64,000 nt of DNA from an uncultured Cocleimonas sp. (GCF_947495625.1 NZ_CANLZW010000014.1:48338-112337), one strand, 5' to 3'; positions 8,372 through 17,014 are shown, numbered from the stretch's first letter. Notes: generated from the sequence alone by a model not told the origin. Numbers and translations are program-made.

Positions 8372-8410
8372 AAATTATTCCTGTTTATCTAGATAACGCA
8401 CGATCTTAGA

Positions 8411-8463
8411 TTTGGTTGACAAACAAAGATAAAAAAATTTTTTAAACAAAATTGTCAACCAAA
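8411..8463. promoter_or_regulatory. Symmetric divergent promoter or operator
   Basis: TTTGGTTGACAA (8411-8422) is repeated as its exact inverse at 8452-8463, 29 bases apart, around an A/T-only centre. Each arm presents a TTGACA -35-like hexamer pointing inward. It lies between the divergent sigma operon and the gene at 8581. Confidence 0.6.
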
Positions 8464-8580
8464 TTCAAGTTAACTCGTTGTAATGGGCATAGGCGGATAA
8501 TTCCACTCTATATAAATTATTTAAAGTGTTAAACAAGCTTTCTATTAACCACGCTTCCAATTAACAACGAGGATACTATT

Positions 8581-9192
8581 ATGAAATTATTTAACAAAAA
8601 CAAAATTGTAGCACTAAGCGCATTTAGCTTATTACTTACTTCCGCATTTTTTACTCAAGTGGCAGTCGCAAATACCAATAGCCCAGGTATAGATACAAAA
8701 CAACAGAACCAGAAAGACCGCATTTTACAAGGTGTAGATTCTGGCGAACTTACCGGTAAAGAAGCATGGCGTCTGGGTAAACAACAAGGAAAAATTTACC
8801 ATAAAGAGCAACGTTTTAAATCGGATGATCAATTTACACGTCGTGAACGAGCCGTAATTCACCGAGATTTACTCAAGTCATCTAAAAGCATTTATGTGCA
8901 AAAGCATGATCGACAAGTGCAGGGTGCAAATAGCCCAGGCATTAGAAACCCCGGAATAAACCATCGACAATTCAATCAGGCAAGACGGATTGGTCAGGGC
9001 ATACGTTCGGGTGAGTTAACAAGAGGTGAAGCGTTTAGACTAGGTCATCAGCAAAAACGAATTAACCATCAAAAGCGTCGTTTAAAAGCAGATGGTACTT
9101 TTACCAAGCGTGAGCGTATAAGAATTCATAAACATCAGAATCGCGCATCAAAAAATATATATCGCAAAAAGCATAATGCTAGAACTAGATAA
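8581..9192 (+). CDS. Secreted basic protein with a duplicated domain
   Basis: The 203-residue protein has a signal peptide (about 1-30, ending VAVA). Two repeats of about 85 residues follow, each starting NSPGI and containing QGxxSGELTxxEAxRLGxQQ, IxHxxxRxK, FTxRERxxIH and IYxxKH. The second copy is much more basic. Internal duplication is clear, but I know no named family. It is divergent from the ECF sigma operon and shares its symmetric promoter region, so it is a good candidate target of that sigma factor. It ends at a strong terminator. Confidence 0.8.
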   Translation: MKLFNKNKIVALSAFSLLLTSAFFTQVAVANTNSPGIDTKQQNQKDRILQGVDSGELTGKEAWRLGKQQGKIYHKEQRFKSDDQFTRRERAVIHRDLLKSSKSIYVQKHDRQVQGANSPGIRNPGINHRQFNQARRIGQGIRSGELTRGEAFRLGHQQKRINHQKRRLKADGTFTKRERIRIHKHQNRASKNIYRKKHNARTR

Positions 9193-9198
9193 TTAATC

Positions 9199-9228
9199 AA
9201 AAAACGCCACAAATTTGTGGCGTTTTTT
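9199..9228. terminator. Bidirectional intrinsic terminator
   Basis: AACGCCACAAA and TTTGTGGCGTT form a perfect palindrome flanked by A-run and T-run, so it can end transcription from both the + gene and the convergent minus gene. Confidence 0.9.
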
Positions 9229-9260
9229 GATTATTTTTTAGGACTACAAATGGAGTTATT

Positions 9261-9728
9261 TTATATGACTGATGTTACTGCGTTAAAAATTAACAAAGCA
9301 ACCGCAAAGATTCCCAGAATTTTAATCAGTAGATTGATTTTCTCTTTCTTTGAGCGAATCTTGTCAGCGTCCTGATTGATCGCTTCTAAATCATTCTGAT
9401 CAATTGCCGGATCCATCCAGATACGCTCATGGCGTAAATCACTTTCAGCCTCTATCACCGCTATGGCGTGAGTTAATTCAGCTCGATAAGTCTTTTCATT
9501 GATATCTACCAGTTGGCGACGCAAGCCGTTATGGAAGTGCATGCCAGCCGCCAGAATATCGTTGAATTGTGCCACATAATGGACATTTTTCGGGTAGTTT
9601 GCATGATTTGCTTCGTCCTGGTTTTGAGTAGCCTCATGAGGTAACTCATCCCAACTTAATATCTTTATCAAACCCGGATCGTCCGTACCTATTGGTGGAG
9701 ATTCTATCGCTAAATAGCCTGCTTTCAT
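9261..9728 (-). CDS. Hypothetical protein with C-terminal membrane anchor
   Basis: The 155-residue protein has a soluble N-terminal part with YVAQFNDILAAGMHFHNGLRR, a charged helix (ADKIRSKKEK), and one C-terminal hydrophobic helix (about 135-153, INLLIKILGIFAVALLIF). It looks tail-anchored with the soluble part in the cytoplasm. No family is recognised. It is about 40 bases downstream of OsmC on the same strand and may be co-transcribed. Confidence 0.7.
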   Translation of the reverse strand: MKAGYLAIESPPIGTDDPGLIKILSWDELPHEATQNQDEANHANYPKNVHYVAQFNDILAAGMHFHNGLRRQLVDINEKTYRAELTHAIAVIEAESDLRHERIWMDPAIDQNDLEAINQDADKIRSKKEKINLLIKILGIFAVALLIFNAVTSVI

Positions 9729-9770
9729 TGAAAATTCTCTAATATATGTATAATCGTATTAGATCATGAA

Positions 9771-10172
9771 TCACTCAAAACTACTCATGATATCGACATT
9801 CGATCGCAATGTTTTATGAATCGGGCAACGGTCCGCAATTTCCAGCATGCGGTGTTCTTGCTCATCGGTAAAGTCACCTTCCAAATGAATTTTACGGATA
9901 ATGCGTGAGCTACTGCCATCTATTTCATTGGGCGGGATATAGGTCAAGCGAACGGTGATTACATCCAGTTGAATATTCTTGCGTTCGGCATACATGCTTA
10001 ACGTGATAGAAGTACAACTGCCCAGTGCAGATAATAAATAATCGAAAGGCGCAGGTCCTTTGTCAGCCCCACCAAGATTAGTGGGCTCGTCTGCAATCAG
10101 GGTGTGATTACCTGTGGTTATCGTCTGTGTATAAGGTTTTCCGGTACTTTCTACAAATGCTTCAGAGTTCAT
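9771..10172 (-). CDS. OsmC family peroxiredoxin-like protein
   Basis: The 133-residue protein has the OsmC/Ohr fold signature: the first Cys in LSALGSCTSITLSMYAERK and the second in DRCPIHKTLRSN, with GGADKGPAPFDYLL before them. These two Cys are the peroxidatic and resolving residues in the family, which reduces organic hydroperoxides. Spacing and the short N-terminus fit the YhfA/OsmC-like subgroup rather than Ohr. It lies divergent from the DEAD-box helicase with a G-element in between. Confidence 0.9.
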   Translation of the reverse strand: MNSEAFVESTGKPYTQTITTGNHTLIADEPTNLGGADKGPAPFDYLLSALGSCTSITLSMYAERKNIQLDVITVRLTYIPPNEIDGSSSRIIRKIHLEGDFTDEQEHRMLEIADRCPIHKTLRSNVDIMSSFE

Positions 10173-10482
10173 AGTCTTGCCTTTTTAGAGTCTACTTATT
10201 GTTAAATTATTGTAGAAAGCTTAGTAGAAATTAGGGATATTTTCAGTTATTTGATTGTTTCTGTGATAAAGAACTAATTCTAAGTATTTGATAAATATGG
10301 CCTAAAAGTAGGGGGGTGACCTAATTTACTGTGTATTAAACAATATTAGTATTTATAGATGTTTAACGAGGTTTTAGTGATAGTTATCTTGGTTTTACGT
10401 TAGAATAGCGATCTTATTTTGTTTTAGGCAGAAGTTACAATTCTACCTTCTCCTAAATCTCCCCTGATACTCACGAGCATCC
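10173..10482. other. Intergenic region between OsmC and helicase
   Basis: A 310-base AT-rich spacer holding two divergent promoters and one G-element (10293-10320). Nothing else is evident. Confidence 0.5.
10293..10320 (+). repeat. G-element copy 3
   Basis: AAATATGGCCT followed by AAAAGTAGGGGGGTGAC. The left flank (GATAAATATGGCCT) matches the flank of the copies at 50777 and 63717. Confidence 0.85.
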
Positions 10483-12111
10483 ATGAAAAAGACACCCGCT
10501 AAAGCCGACTTTAAGTCATTTACCCTATCTCCATCAATTTACTCTGCGATTGAAGAGGCTGGTTATAAAGAGCCAACTGATGTGCAGCAAGACTCAATTC
10601 CAGCAATCCTGAATGACAGAGATGTATTGGCGCGCGCTGAGACGGGTTCAGGTAAAACAGCAGCTTTTGTTTTACCGTTATTAGAAAAAATTCTAAGACA
10701 AAAAGCAGCCAAGTTAGCTAAGAAAAAACCGCTGGATAAATCCAATGTGGTAGGAGTTTTAATACTCGTGCCAACGCGCGAGTTAGCGATTCAAATCCGT
10801 GAAGAGTTTGAGCGTTTTGCTGTAAATATCGAACCGAAAGTGAAGTGCTTGAGTGTGTTTGGTGGGATTAAAATTAACCCACAAATGATCGCCTTGCGCG
10901 GAGGAGCTGATGTATTAGTTTCAACACCAGGTCGTTTATTAGATTTAGAAAGAAATAATGCGATTTTATTACATCAGACGAAAACACTCGTCATCGATGA
11001 AGTGGATCGTTTGATGAAAGGTGATTTTGCCGAAGAGATTGATGAAATCATTGCTAAGCTTCCAGCAGGCAGACAAAACCTGATGTTTACGGCAACCTTC
11101 CCGCCAAGTATTCGTAAGCTGGTTCGTAAGATAATGAACGAACCTGAGATCATCAATGTCGATGATTTATATGATGATGTGAAAACCGAGCAAAGAGTTA
11201 TCACCGTTAATCATTCACGAAAGCCTGAATTATTAGCGCATTTGTTAAAAACCAATGACTGGAAACAGGTTTTGGTATTTTGTAGCGCCAAACGTAGTTG
11301 TGACAACCTGGTAATGAAGTTGGAAAAACTCGGCGTGGAAGCAAGTGCGATGCACGGTAATCAACATCAATATGCGCGCGCAGGTGCTTTGCGTGACTTC
11401 AAGGCTGGTACAGTAAGAGTATTAGTCGCTACTGATGTGGCTGGACGTGGTATCGACATTGAGCAATTACCTTGCGTGATCAACTATGAATTACCACGAT
11501 CACCCAATGACTATACGCATCGAATTGGTAGAACCGGTCGTGCGGGTGAAGATGGAATGGCGATTTCTTTGATTTCTCATGAAGAGTATCAGCATTTCAG
11601 TGTCATCGAAAAACGCACTGGAATGATACTGGAACGTGAACAAATCAAAGGATTTGAAGCGGATGCAACAGCTCCTCAAATACCTGTGAGCATCAAGAAA
11701 AAGAAAAAACCTAAGCATAAGAAAAATAAGCTATCTAAAAAAGCTAAACTAAAAACACTTAATAAAAATTCAGATGCTAGCAAGCCAGAAGCACCCCAGA
11801 ATGAAAAGCCTTCGCTTTACGGAAAAGTTAAAAGTTCCGAAGTGAAGGACGCTAAATCCGAAGTGAAGGAAGCGAAGAAGCCTTATGAGCCTTACGAAAC
11901 TAAAGCTAAACCTGCTAATTCTGAAAAGCCGGTAGCTAAAGAAGCTAAGCCTAATAATAAGCCGAATAAAGAGCAAACTTCAGATAAAGTAGATTCGAGT
12001 AAAGTTGCTTCTGCCAAACCATCTTCTGATAAACCAGCAGCACCAGAAAAAGTAGATGGTAGCTCACTCTATACTCGTGTTTTACCAAAGAAAGGTGGTT
12101 CAGATGAGTAA
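10483..12111 (+). CDS. DEAD-box ATP-dependent RNA helicase, RhlE/SrmB type
   Basis: The 542-residue protein carries all SF2 DEAD-box motifs: Q motif (GYKEPTDVQQDSIPAIL), motif I AETGSGKT, Ia PTRELAIQ, Ib TPGRLLD, motif II, motif III TAT, and VI HRIGRTGRAG. Motif II reads DEVD instead of DEAD, and motif III TAT instead of SAT. After residue 400 comes a long Lys/Ala/Glu/Pro-rich tail with tandem-like KxEVKEAKK segments, probably disordered and RNA-binding. The family unwinds RNA in ribosome assembly or cold adaptation. No strong ribosome site is visible before the ATG. The next gene overlaps its end by eight bases. Confidence 0.92.
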   Translation: MKKTPAKADFKSFTLSPSIYSAIEEAGYKEPTDVQQDSIPAILNDRDVLARAETGSGKTAAFVLPLLEKILRQKAAKLAKKKPLDKSNVVGVLILVPTRELAIQIREEFERFAVNIEPKVKCLSVFGGIKINPQMIALRGGADVLVSTPGRLLDLERNNAILLHQTKTLVIDEVDRLMKGDFAEEIDEIIAKLPAGRQNLMFTATFPPSIRKLVRKIMNEPEIINVDDLYDDVKTEQRVITVNHSRKPELLAHLLKTNDWKQVLVFCSAKRSCDNLVMKLEKLGVEASAMHGNQHQYARAGALRDFKAGTVRVLVATDVAGRGIDIEQLPCVINYELPRSPNDYTHRIGRTGRAGEDGMAISLISHEEYQHFSVIEKRTGMILEREQIKGFEADATAPQIPVSIKKKKKPKHKKNKLSKKAKLKTLNKNSDASKPEAPQNEKPSLYGKVKSSEVKDAKSEVKEAKKPYEPYETKAKPANSEKPVAKEAKPNNKPNKEQTSDKVDSSKVASAKPSSDKPAAPEKVDGSSLYTRVLPKKGGSDE

Positions 12112-13114
12112 AAGTCATTACGGTGGTATCAAAGGCGGAAAATCTAACGCTGATATTTCTGCAAATAGTTCTGTAGATAATCAGGATTATGATGAAAAAG
12201 TTATAGATAAGAAAAACTTAGATAAAAACAACTCTGATGAAGAATCGCTTCTAGAAGATGATAATCTGCATCTGTTTAAACGCGTTAGAATTGGCAGAAC
12301 CAATGTATTACGCGTGGTAAAACGCTTACCATTTGGTGCTTATCTCTCTGCTAGTTCGCAAACTGATGAAATCTTGTTACCAAAAAGATATGAGCCAGAA
12401 GACTGCAAAGTTGATGACTTGGTTAAAGTTTTCATCTACTACGATTCAGAAGATCGAATCATAGCAACGACAGAAATACCCTTAGCCCAAGTGGATGAGT
12501 GCGCATTCCTGAAAGTAGTTGATGTGAACAAAGTAGGCGCGTTCCTGGATATCGGCTTGATGAAGGATCTGTTTGTCCCTTACGCCGAGCAAGATGTAAA
12601 AATGGAGAAGGGCAAGTCCTATGTAGTACGAGTGTACCTCGATGAGCATAGCGGACGTATTATGGCGTCCTCAAAGCTAGATAAGTTTCTGCTCGAAGAA
12701 TCACATTCTCATCAGGCAGAACAAGCTGTAGATCTTATGATTTATGCAGAAACAGAGTTAGGTTATAAAGCCGTCGTAGGTACAACTTACGTTGGTTTAT
12801 TATACAAGAGTGAGCTACCTCAACCATTAAAAATTGGCGATAAGTTCAAAGGTTATATAAAGACTGTACGCACTGATAATAAACTCGACTTGAGTTTGAA
12901 TTTACCCTCAGAAAAAACACGAACAGATTTGGCTAATCAAATACTCACTCACATAAAAGATCAAGGTGGCGCTTCATCGCTTACCGACAAAAGCTCACCT
13001 GATGATATTTATGCACAGTTTAAAGTCAGTAAAAAAGCCTACAAAAAAGCGCTGGGAGCGTTGTATAAACGACGTTTGATTCTTATTGAAAAAGACAGTA
13101 TTAAACTGGTTTAG
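12104..13114 (+). CDS. S1 RNA-binding protein, CvfB/YitL-like
   Basis: I start at the ATG at 12104 (MSKSHYGGIKGGKS), overlapping the helicase stop and preceded by AAAGGTGG; a longer frame is only the shadow of the helicase. The 336-residue protein has an acidic N-terminal extension (to about 60), then several S1-like OB domains (RIGRTNVLRVVKRLPFGAYL; FLKVVDVNKVGAFLDIGLMKDLFVP; LGYKAVVGTTYVGLLYKSEL; IGDKFKGYIKTVR), and a C-terminal winged helix (DIYAQFKVSKKAYKKALGALYKR). This matches the CvfB family, RNA-binding regulators. Coupling with a DEAD-box helicase supports a joint role in RNA metabolism. Confidence 0.88.
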   Translation: MSKSHYGGIKGGKSNADISANSSVDNQDYDEKVIDKKNLDKNNSDEESLLEDDNLHLFKRVRIGRTNVLRVVKRLPFGAYLSASSQTDEILLPKRYEPEDCKVDDLVKVFIYYDSEDRIIATTEIPLAQVDECAFLKVVDVNKVGAFLDIGLMKDLFVPYAEQDVKMEKGKSYVVRVYLDEHSGRIMASSKLDKFLLEESHSHQAEQAVDLMIYAETELGYKAVVGTTYVGLLYKSELPQPLKIGDKFKGYIKTVRTDNKLDLSLNLPSEKTRTDLANQILTHIKDQGGASSLTDKSSPDDIYAQFKVSKKAYKKALGALYKRRLILIEKDSIKLV

Positions 13115-13129
13115 TTAGAATACCAATCT

Positions 13130-13214
13130 AAAAAAGTGCTCTAGCTCTGCATAAATTCTATTTACGTTTTTTTAAAAATAAAAACGTAATATCATTCAAA
13201 GTAGGGGGGGGACC
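13130..13214 (+). repeat. G-element copy 4, long form
   Basis: A6-GTGCT at 13130-13140 is separated from the core AAAGTAGGGGGGGGAC (13198-13213) by about 57 bases that include GCATAAATTCTATTTACGT, also found in the long copy at 58131-58325. The T of the core is replaced by G. Confidence 0.75.
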
Positions 13215-13235
13215 TTACTGTTTATTCAGTTCAGG

Positions 13236-14447
13236 TTAAATCCACCCAACGCGCTCAATAAACCAGTAAGCGGCAATAAGTGCAATCACAATAGATGCCG
13301 GGGTAGTAATTCTGGCGTGGTACCAGCTCTTTTTACCGAACCAGTAGCCGAACAGAAGGAAACAAGCGGCAATCACGCTAAGTTGTCCCAGTTCTACACC
13401 TATATTAAAACCAATTAGACCGCTGACGAAATTACCTTGAGTTAATCCAAATTCGGTCAGTACACTGGCAAAACCTAAGCCATGCAGTAAGCCAAATAGG
13501 AATACCAGAACAGGGCGTAGGCGACTGAGTTTTTCATGAAATATATTTTCGACACAGACATACACAATGGATGCGGCTATCAGTGGTTCTACGATGGCAG
13601 GAGAGATCGAGATTACACCAAAAATACCTAATGCAAGCGTGACACTGTGAGCCAGTGTGAAACTTGTTACTTGGATTAAGAGTGGTTTTAATCGAGTACT
13701 TAACAGGAATAAACCAACAACAAAAAGAATATGATCTAAACCCTTTGGAACGATATGATCGAATCCAACAGCGATATAATTGATGAGTGTTTGCCACCAA
13801 CCAGTTTGTGAGGCACAACCCGCTTTTGTCTGGTTTTCTGGATTGGAGCAATCTATACCAGTATCTATTCCTATAACAACGGGTTCACTAACTTTGCCTT
13901 CGGTAAGATAAGCAGAATAAAGCTCTGGATTTTCTTCTGAGCTGACTCTGAAAACGGCATTGCCAAAACTCTTATCCCATTGCCAACTCAGATTTTTTGT
14001 CCCTTCAGGGATTAATCCAGCTATATTGATGATCGAATCTCGGGCTAGATCGAGATCGCCTACTTCGGGTATTTCTACATCCAGAATGCGCACAGGCTCT
14101 TCTTTACCATCAAATTTAAGCGTCATTTTATTTAAGAAGATTTCGCTAAAATTCTCAAATTCCTGATTGAGTTTTTCCGGTGGAAGTGACCTTAGTTCAT
14201 CGTATTTAGTTGCATTTTCAGATTGTTCGGTATCGTCGTGCTGATCACCTACTTGCGCTAATAGTGCCTCAAGATTCTGTTGAATATTAAGCTGATAGTA
14301 GCCCGCCTTATTGAATGTAAAATCTACAATCGCAGGGCGAATTTCATGTGCGCTTGCAATCGAAGAAAAGAACAATAAAAACAGTAGCGAGTATTTAATG
14401 ATGTTATTCAATATGGATTCTTGCTGTGGGCGATGGAGTAAATGCAT
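13236..14447 (-). CDS. HupE/UreJ-family membrane protein with periplasmic domain
   Basis: The 403-residue protein has a signal peptide (about 1-33, ending IASA^HEIRP), a periplasmic beta-rich domain (to about 215) and a C-terminal HupE/UreJ_2 domain with six or seven helices. Family features are GFDHIVPKGLDHILFVVG, FTLAHSVTLALG, LFGLLHGLGFASVL and GFNIGVELGQL, with conserved His in the membrane. HupE and UreJ move nickel; related proteins serve other metals. It is divergent from a DUF4198 gene, with the two annotated starts overlapping, and close to two His-rich lipoproteins. Metal uptake or delivery is therefore the likely theme. The ATG at 14447 has an AGG ribosome site; a TTG at 14411 is an alternative. 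Confidence 0.85.
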   Translation of the reverse strand: MHLLHRPQQESILNNIIKYSLLFLLFFSSIASAHEIRPAIVDFTFNKAGYYQLNIQQNLEALLAQVGDQHDDTEQSENATKYDELRSLPPEKLNQEFENFSEIFLNKMTLKFDGKEEPVRILDVEIPEVGDLDLARDSIINIAGLIPEGTKNLSWQWDKSFGNAVFRVSSEENPELYSAYLTEGKVSEPVVIGIDTGIDCSNPENQTKAGCASQTGWWQTLINYIAVGFDHIVPKGLDHILFVVGLFLLSTRLKPLLIQVTSFTLAHSVTLALGIFGVISISPAIVEPLIAASIVYVCVENIFHEKLSRLRPVLVFLFGLLHGLGFASVLTEFGLTQGNFVSGLIGFNIGVELGQLSVIAACFLLFGYWFGKKSWYHARITTPASIVIALIAAYWFIERVGWI

Positions 14448-15383
14448 AATGCCTATCTTAGATATTCATTCAAAACTAAAAGGTCGAATCATACTGTGTT
14501 TTTCATTAAAAGAAAGAGTGATTTTAATATCAAAAATATAATCAATAAATATTTGATATCGTTATTAATAGTAGGGTTCTCTCAGAATGTTTTTGCACAT
14601 GAAATGTGGTTAGAGCCGGTGCTTTTTGAAATTACAAAAGGCGATAAATTTTCAGCTCATGAGAAGGTTGGGCAGAATTTTAAAGGCAATAAATATGCCT
14701 ATCTAGATTCGAGCTATGAGAAATTAAACTACACAATCAATGACATAACGCATCCTTTGTCTCCGCGTTTAGGATCACTTCCTGCTGTACAAGGGGTAAT
14801 CGAAGAAGAAGGGTTGTTGGTCTTATCTGCAAAGACCACAAGATCAAAATTAACCTATAAAGATAGAAAGATTTTCAATAAATTTCTCAAAGCAGAAGGT
14901 CTGGAGTGGGTATCAAAAGCCCATAAAGATAGAGGTTTGCCTGAAATAGGGTTTACTGAAGTATACCGCCGTTTTCCGAAATCTCTGATAAAAGTAGGCA
15001 ATGGACTAGGTAAAGATAAGGCGTTAGGACTGGATCTTGAATGGGTTGCTTTAACGAATCCCTATGCGGCTAATCAGGACGTTAAAGATAAGATTAAATT
15101 GCAATTACTATCGCAAGGTAAACCCTATGCGGACGTTAAAGTGAATGTTTTTACTAAAATAAAGCCTGATAGTAGTAAAAGTCTGACTGTGGCAAAAGCA
15201 AAGGTCGTTCACACAGAACATGTTACTGATGAGAAAGGTATCCTTAGCTTATCGGTTAAAAAGAACAGTGTGTATTTAGTGAATGCGGTAAAAATGATTG
15301 AACCAGACTCGGATACAAGCGACAGATATAATGCAGTATGGGAGAGTTTATGGGCTTCAATGACTTTTGAGGTGCCAAAGTAG
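14442..15383 (+). CDS. DUF4198 periplasmic protein
   Basis: The protein has a hydrophobic signal segment (INKYLISLLIVGFSQNVFA^HEMWLEP) and the DUF4198 hallmarks HEMWLEP at the mature N-terminus, KGDKFSAHEKVGQNFKG, and a C-terminal immunoglobulin-like part (GKPYADVKVNVFTK, DEKGILSLSVKKNSVYLVNAV). DUF4198 includes the periplasmic NikM-like components of nickel/cobalt uptake. The ATG at 14442 would place about 35 extra residues before the signal peptide and overlap the HupE start; GTG at 14496 or even ATC near 14533 could be the real start. Divergence from HupE supports a shared metal function. Confidence 0.82.
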   Translation: MHNAYLRYSFKTKRSNHTVFFIKRKSDFNIKNIINKYLISLLIVGFSQNVFAHEMWLEPVLFEITKGDKFSAHEKVGQNFKGNKYAYLDSSYEKLNYTINDITHPLSPRLGSLPAVQGVIEEEGLLVLSAKTTRSKLTYKDRKIFNKFLKAEGLEWVSKAHKDRGLPEIGFTEVYRRFPKSLIKVGNGLGKDKALGLDLEWVALTNPYAANQDVKDKIKLQLLSQGKPYADVKVNVFTKIKPDSSKSLTVAKAKVVHTEHVTDEKGILSLSVKKNSVYLVNAVKMIEPDSDTSDRYNAVWESLWASMTFEVPK

Positions 15384-15586
15384 TAGTGTAAAAAAGGCTA
15401 ACAAACGCTTCATAAATTAAGTAAAAGCGTGAGTAAAAAGTGAATCATATTATGACTTTATTTGTAAGGTTATATGGTTTATTGTTCTAAGGATAAGTGC
15501 GTATAAAAAAGCAATGCATATATAATAAGAAAATATTATCAATATAAAACAAGTTACATACAAATTAAAAATTCAAGGAAGAAGAT

Positions 15587-16453
15587 ATGAACGTAAAATT
15601 ATTATCCACGGCATGTACTATCTTGGCCTCGGGATTAATGCTCAGCGCATGTTCCCAAACCTCAGGTACTCTCTCTGGTCAACAATCACAAAAAGATGAA
15701 GTAGCATCAGTAGTTCCTACAGGAGTTGCACATACTCACCCTGCGAATAAATGTACTAACTCAATAACTCATACTCATCCCAATGGTGGCAGTGTGCATA
15801 AGCACCGTTACGATTGTAGCCCTAAAAGTAGAGTAATTACTAAAAAGCCTTCAATAGCACATACCCATCCTGCACAAAAGTGTACGCGTTCGGTTTCTCA
15901 TTCACACCCAAATGGTGGAAGTACCCATTCTCACAGTTATAACTGTAAAGGCAATATGAGAAAGAGTGCAAATATGCACACGCATCCTGCGAACAAATGT
16001 ACACGCACAATCTCGCATGCACATCCAAATGGCAAACGTGAGCACGCGCATCGTTATAGCTGTCAGGGCAATGCTAAAATGAGTGCGAATCAACATAAGC
16101 ATCCTGTGAATAAATGCACACGTTCAATTTCTCATGCACACCCAAATGGTAAACGTGCTCATGCGCATCGCTATAGCTGTCAAGGTAATCAAAAGCGCAT
16201 GGGCGCGAATCAGCATAAGCACCCAGCAAACAAATGCACACGCTCAGTTTCGCATGCGCACCCAAATGGCAAAGGCAAGCACGCTCATCGTTATAGCTGT
16301 CAGGGAAGAGGGATGGGCAATGGAACGGGTATGATGGGTAAAGGTAAGGGTGTAGGTTATACCCATACACATCCAGCGAATAGCATGACCAATTCAGTTA
16401 CACATACCCATAGATCGGGTAGAATTCCACACACGCATAACTATGGAAAATAA
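15587..16453 (+). CDS. His-rich repeat lipoprotein (five full and one degenerate 29-residue repeats)
   Basis: The 288-residue protein has a lipoprotein signal with lipobox LSAC and lipidated Cys22. Repeats lie at residues 49-77, 92-120, 131-159, 170-198, 210-238 and 259-286. Each reads HxHPANKCTRS, then SHxHPNG, then HxHRYxC, giving six or seven His and two Cys; the last copy has lost both Cys and the PNG. Linkers are short and basic or Gly/Met-rich. A good AAGGAAGAAG ribosome site precedes the ATG. The repeats suggest a multi-site metal binder on the outer or inner membrane face. It follows DUF4198 and precedes a related short lipoprotein. No named family is recognised. Confidence 0.85.
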   Translation: MNVKLLSTACTILASGLMLSACSQTSGTLSGQQSQKDEVASVVPTGVAHTHPANKCTNSITHTHPNGGSVHKHRYDCSPKSRVITKKPSIAHTHPAQKCTRSVSHSHPNGGSTHSHSYNCKGNMRKSANMHTHPANKCTRTISHAHPNGKREHAHRYSCQGNAKMSANQHKHPVNKCTRSISHAHPNGKRAHAHRYSCQGNQKRMGANQHKHPANKCTRSVSHAHPNGKGKHAHRYSCQGRGMGNGTGMMGKGKGVGYTHTHPANSMTNSVTHTHRSGRIPHTHNYGK

Positions 16454-16489
16454 AGCTTTCTGATAGTATTTATTAGGGTAGATTTATTA

Positions 16490-16522
16490 AAGCCTCAACT
16501 GTCATCGGTTGAGGCTTTTTTT
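16490..16522 (+). terminator. Intrinsic terminator after the His-repeat lipoprotein
   Basis: AAGCCTCAAC (16490-16499) pairs with GTTGAGGCTT (16508-16517), followed by seven T. Confidence 0.9.
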
Positions 16523-16582
16523 ATGGTGTAGTGAAGATTTGATTAACTTGTCATATACTCGGGTTATTACTTTACTGAACTG

Positions 16583-16963
16583 ATGAATGTCATGCGTTTA
16601 TTTAAAAATCACTTTACTCAACAACAAAAACGAAAATTTGTCGTTTTACATTATTTCGTTTTAAGCTGTGTTTTAAGTTTAACCTTAACTGCCTGCTCAG
16701 GCTCAGAAGATAAATCAGGAAAGCCTAGTTCTTCAGCAGTAACCAAGTCTAACAAAAATTTGAAGCCACATATTCATCCTGAAAACGCCTGTCTTGGCGC
16801 TAGGACGCATTCACATGTTGGTGGTGATAAACAACATGAGCATTCAATTTCATGTGAAAGCACGAAGGTAAATACCAATGCGCATATCCATCCTGCGAAA
16901 GATGGGTACCCTGAAACGCGTCATGTTCATCCGAATGGAGCAAGAGAACATTCTCATCGTTGA
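16583..16963 (+). CDS. Short His-rich lipoprotein related to the 15587 gene
   Basis: The 126-residue protein has a lipobox LTAC with Cys38 and a rather long, basic n-region, so an internal start at the second Met (codon 4) is possible. The mature part has two degraded copies of the His repeat: HIHPENACLGARTHSH...HEHSISC and HIHPAKDGYPETRHVHPNG...EHSHR. The second lacks Cys. It has its own promoter region after the terminator at 16490-16522. Paralogy to the upstream lipoprotein is clear from HxHP, HPNG and HxH spacing. Function is unknown; metal binding is likely. Confidence 0.78.
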   Translation: MNVMRLFKNHFTQQQKRKFVVLHYFVLSCVLSLTLTACSGSEDKSGKPSSSAVTKSNKNLKPHIHPENACLGARTHSHVGGDKQHEHSISCESTKVNTNAHIHPAKDGYPETRHVHPNGAREHSHR

Positions 16964-17014
16964 GTGAGTTTGCTTAAATAATCCCCGCTTTCTAAAGGTA
17001 GTTGAAATTAGCTG

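Noticed and set aside
15840..16370. Antisense frames over the His-repeat lipoprotein
   Set aside because: They arise from the DNA repeat and have Cys/His-rich shadow patterns without start signals.
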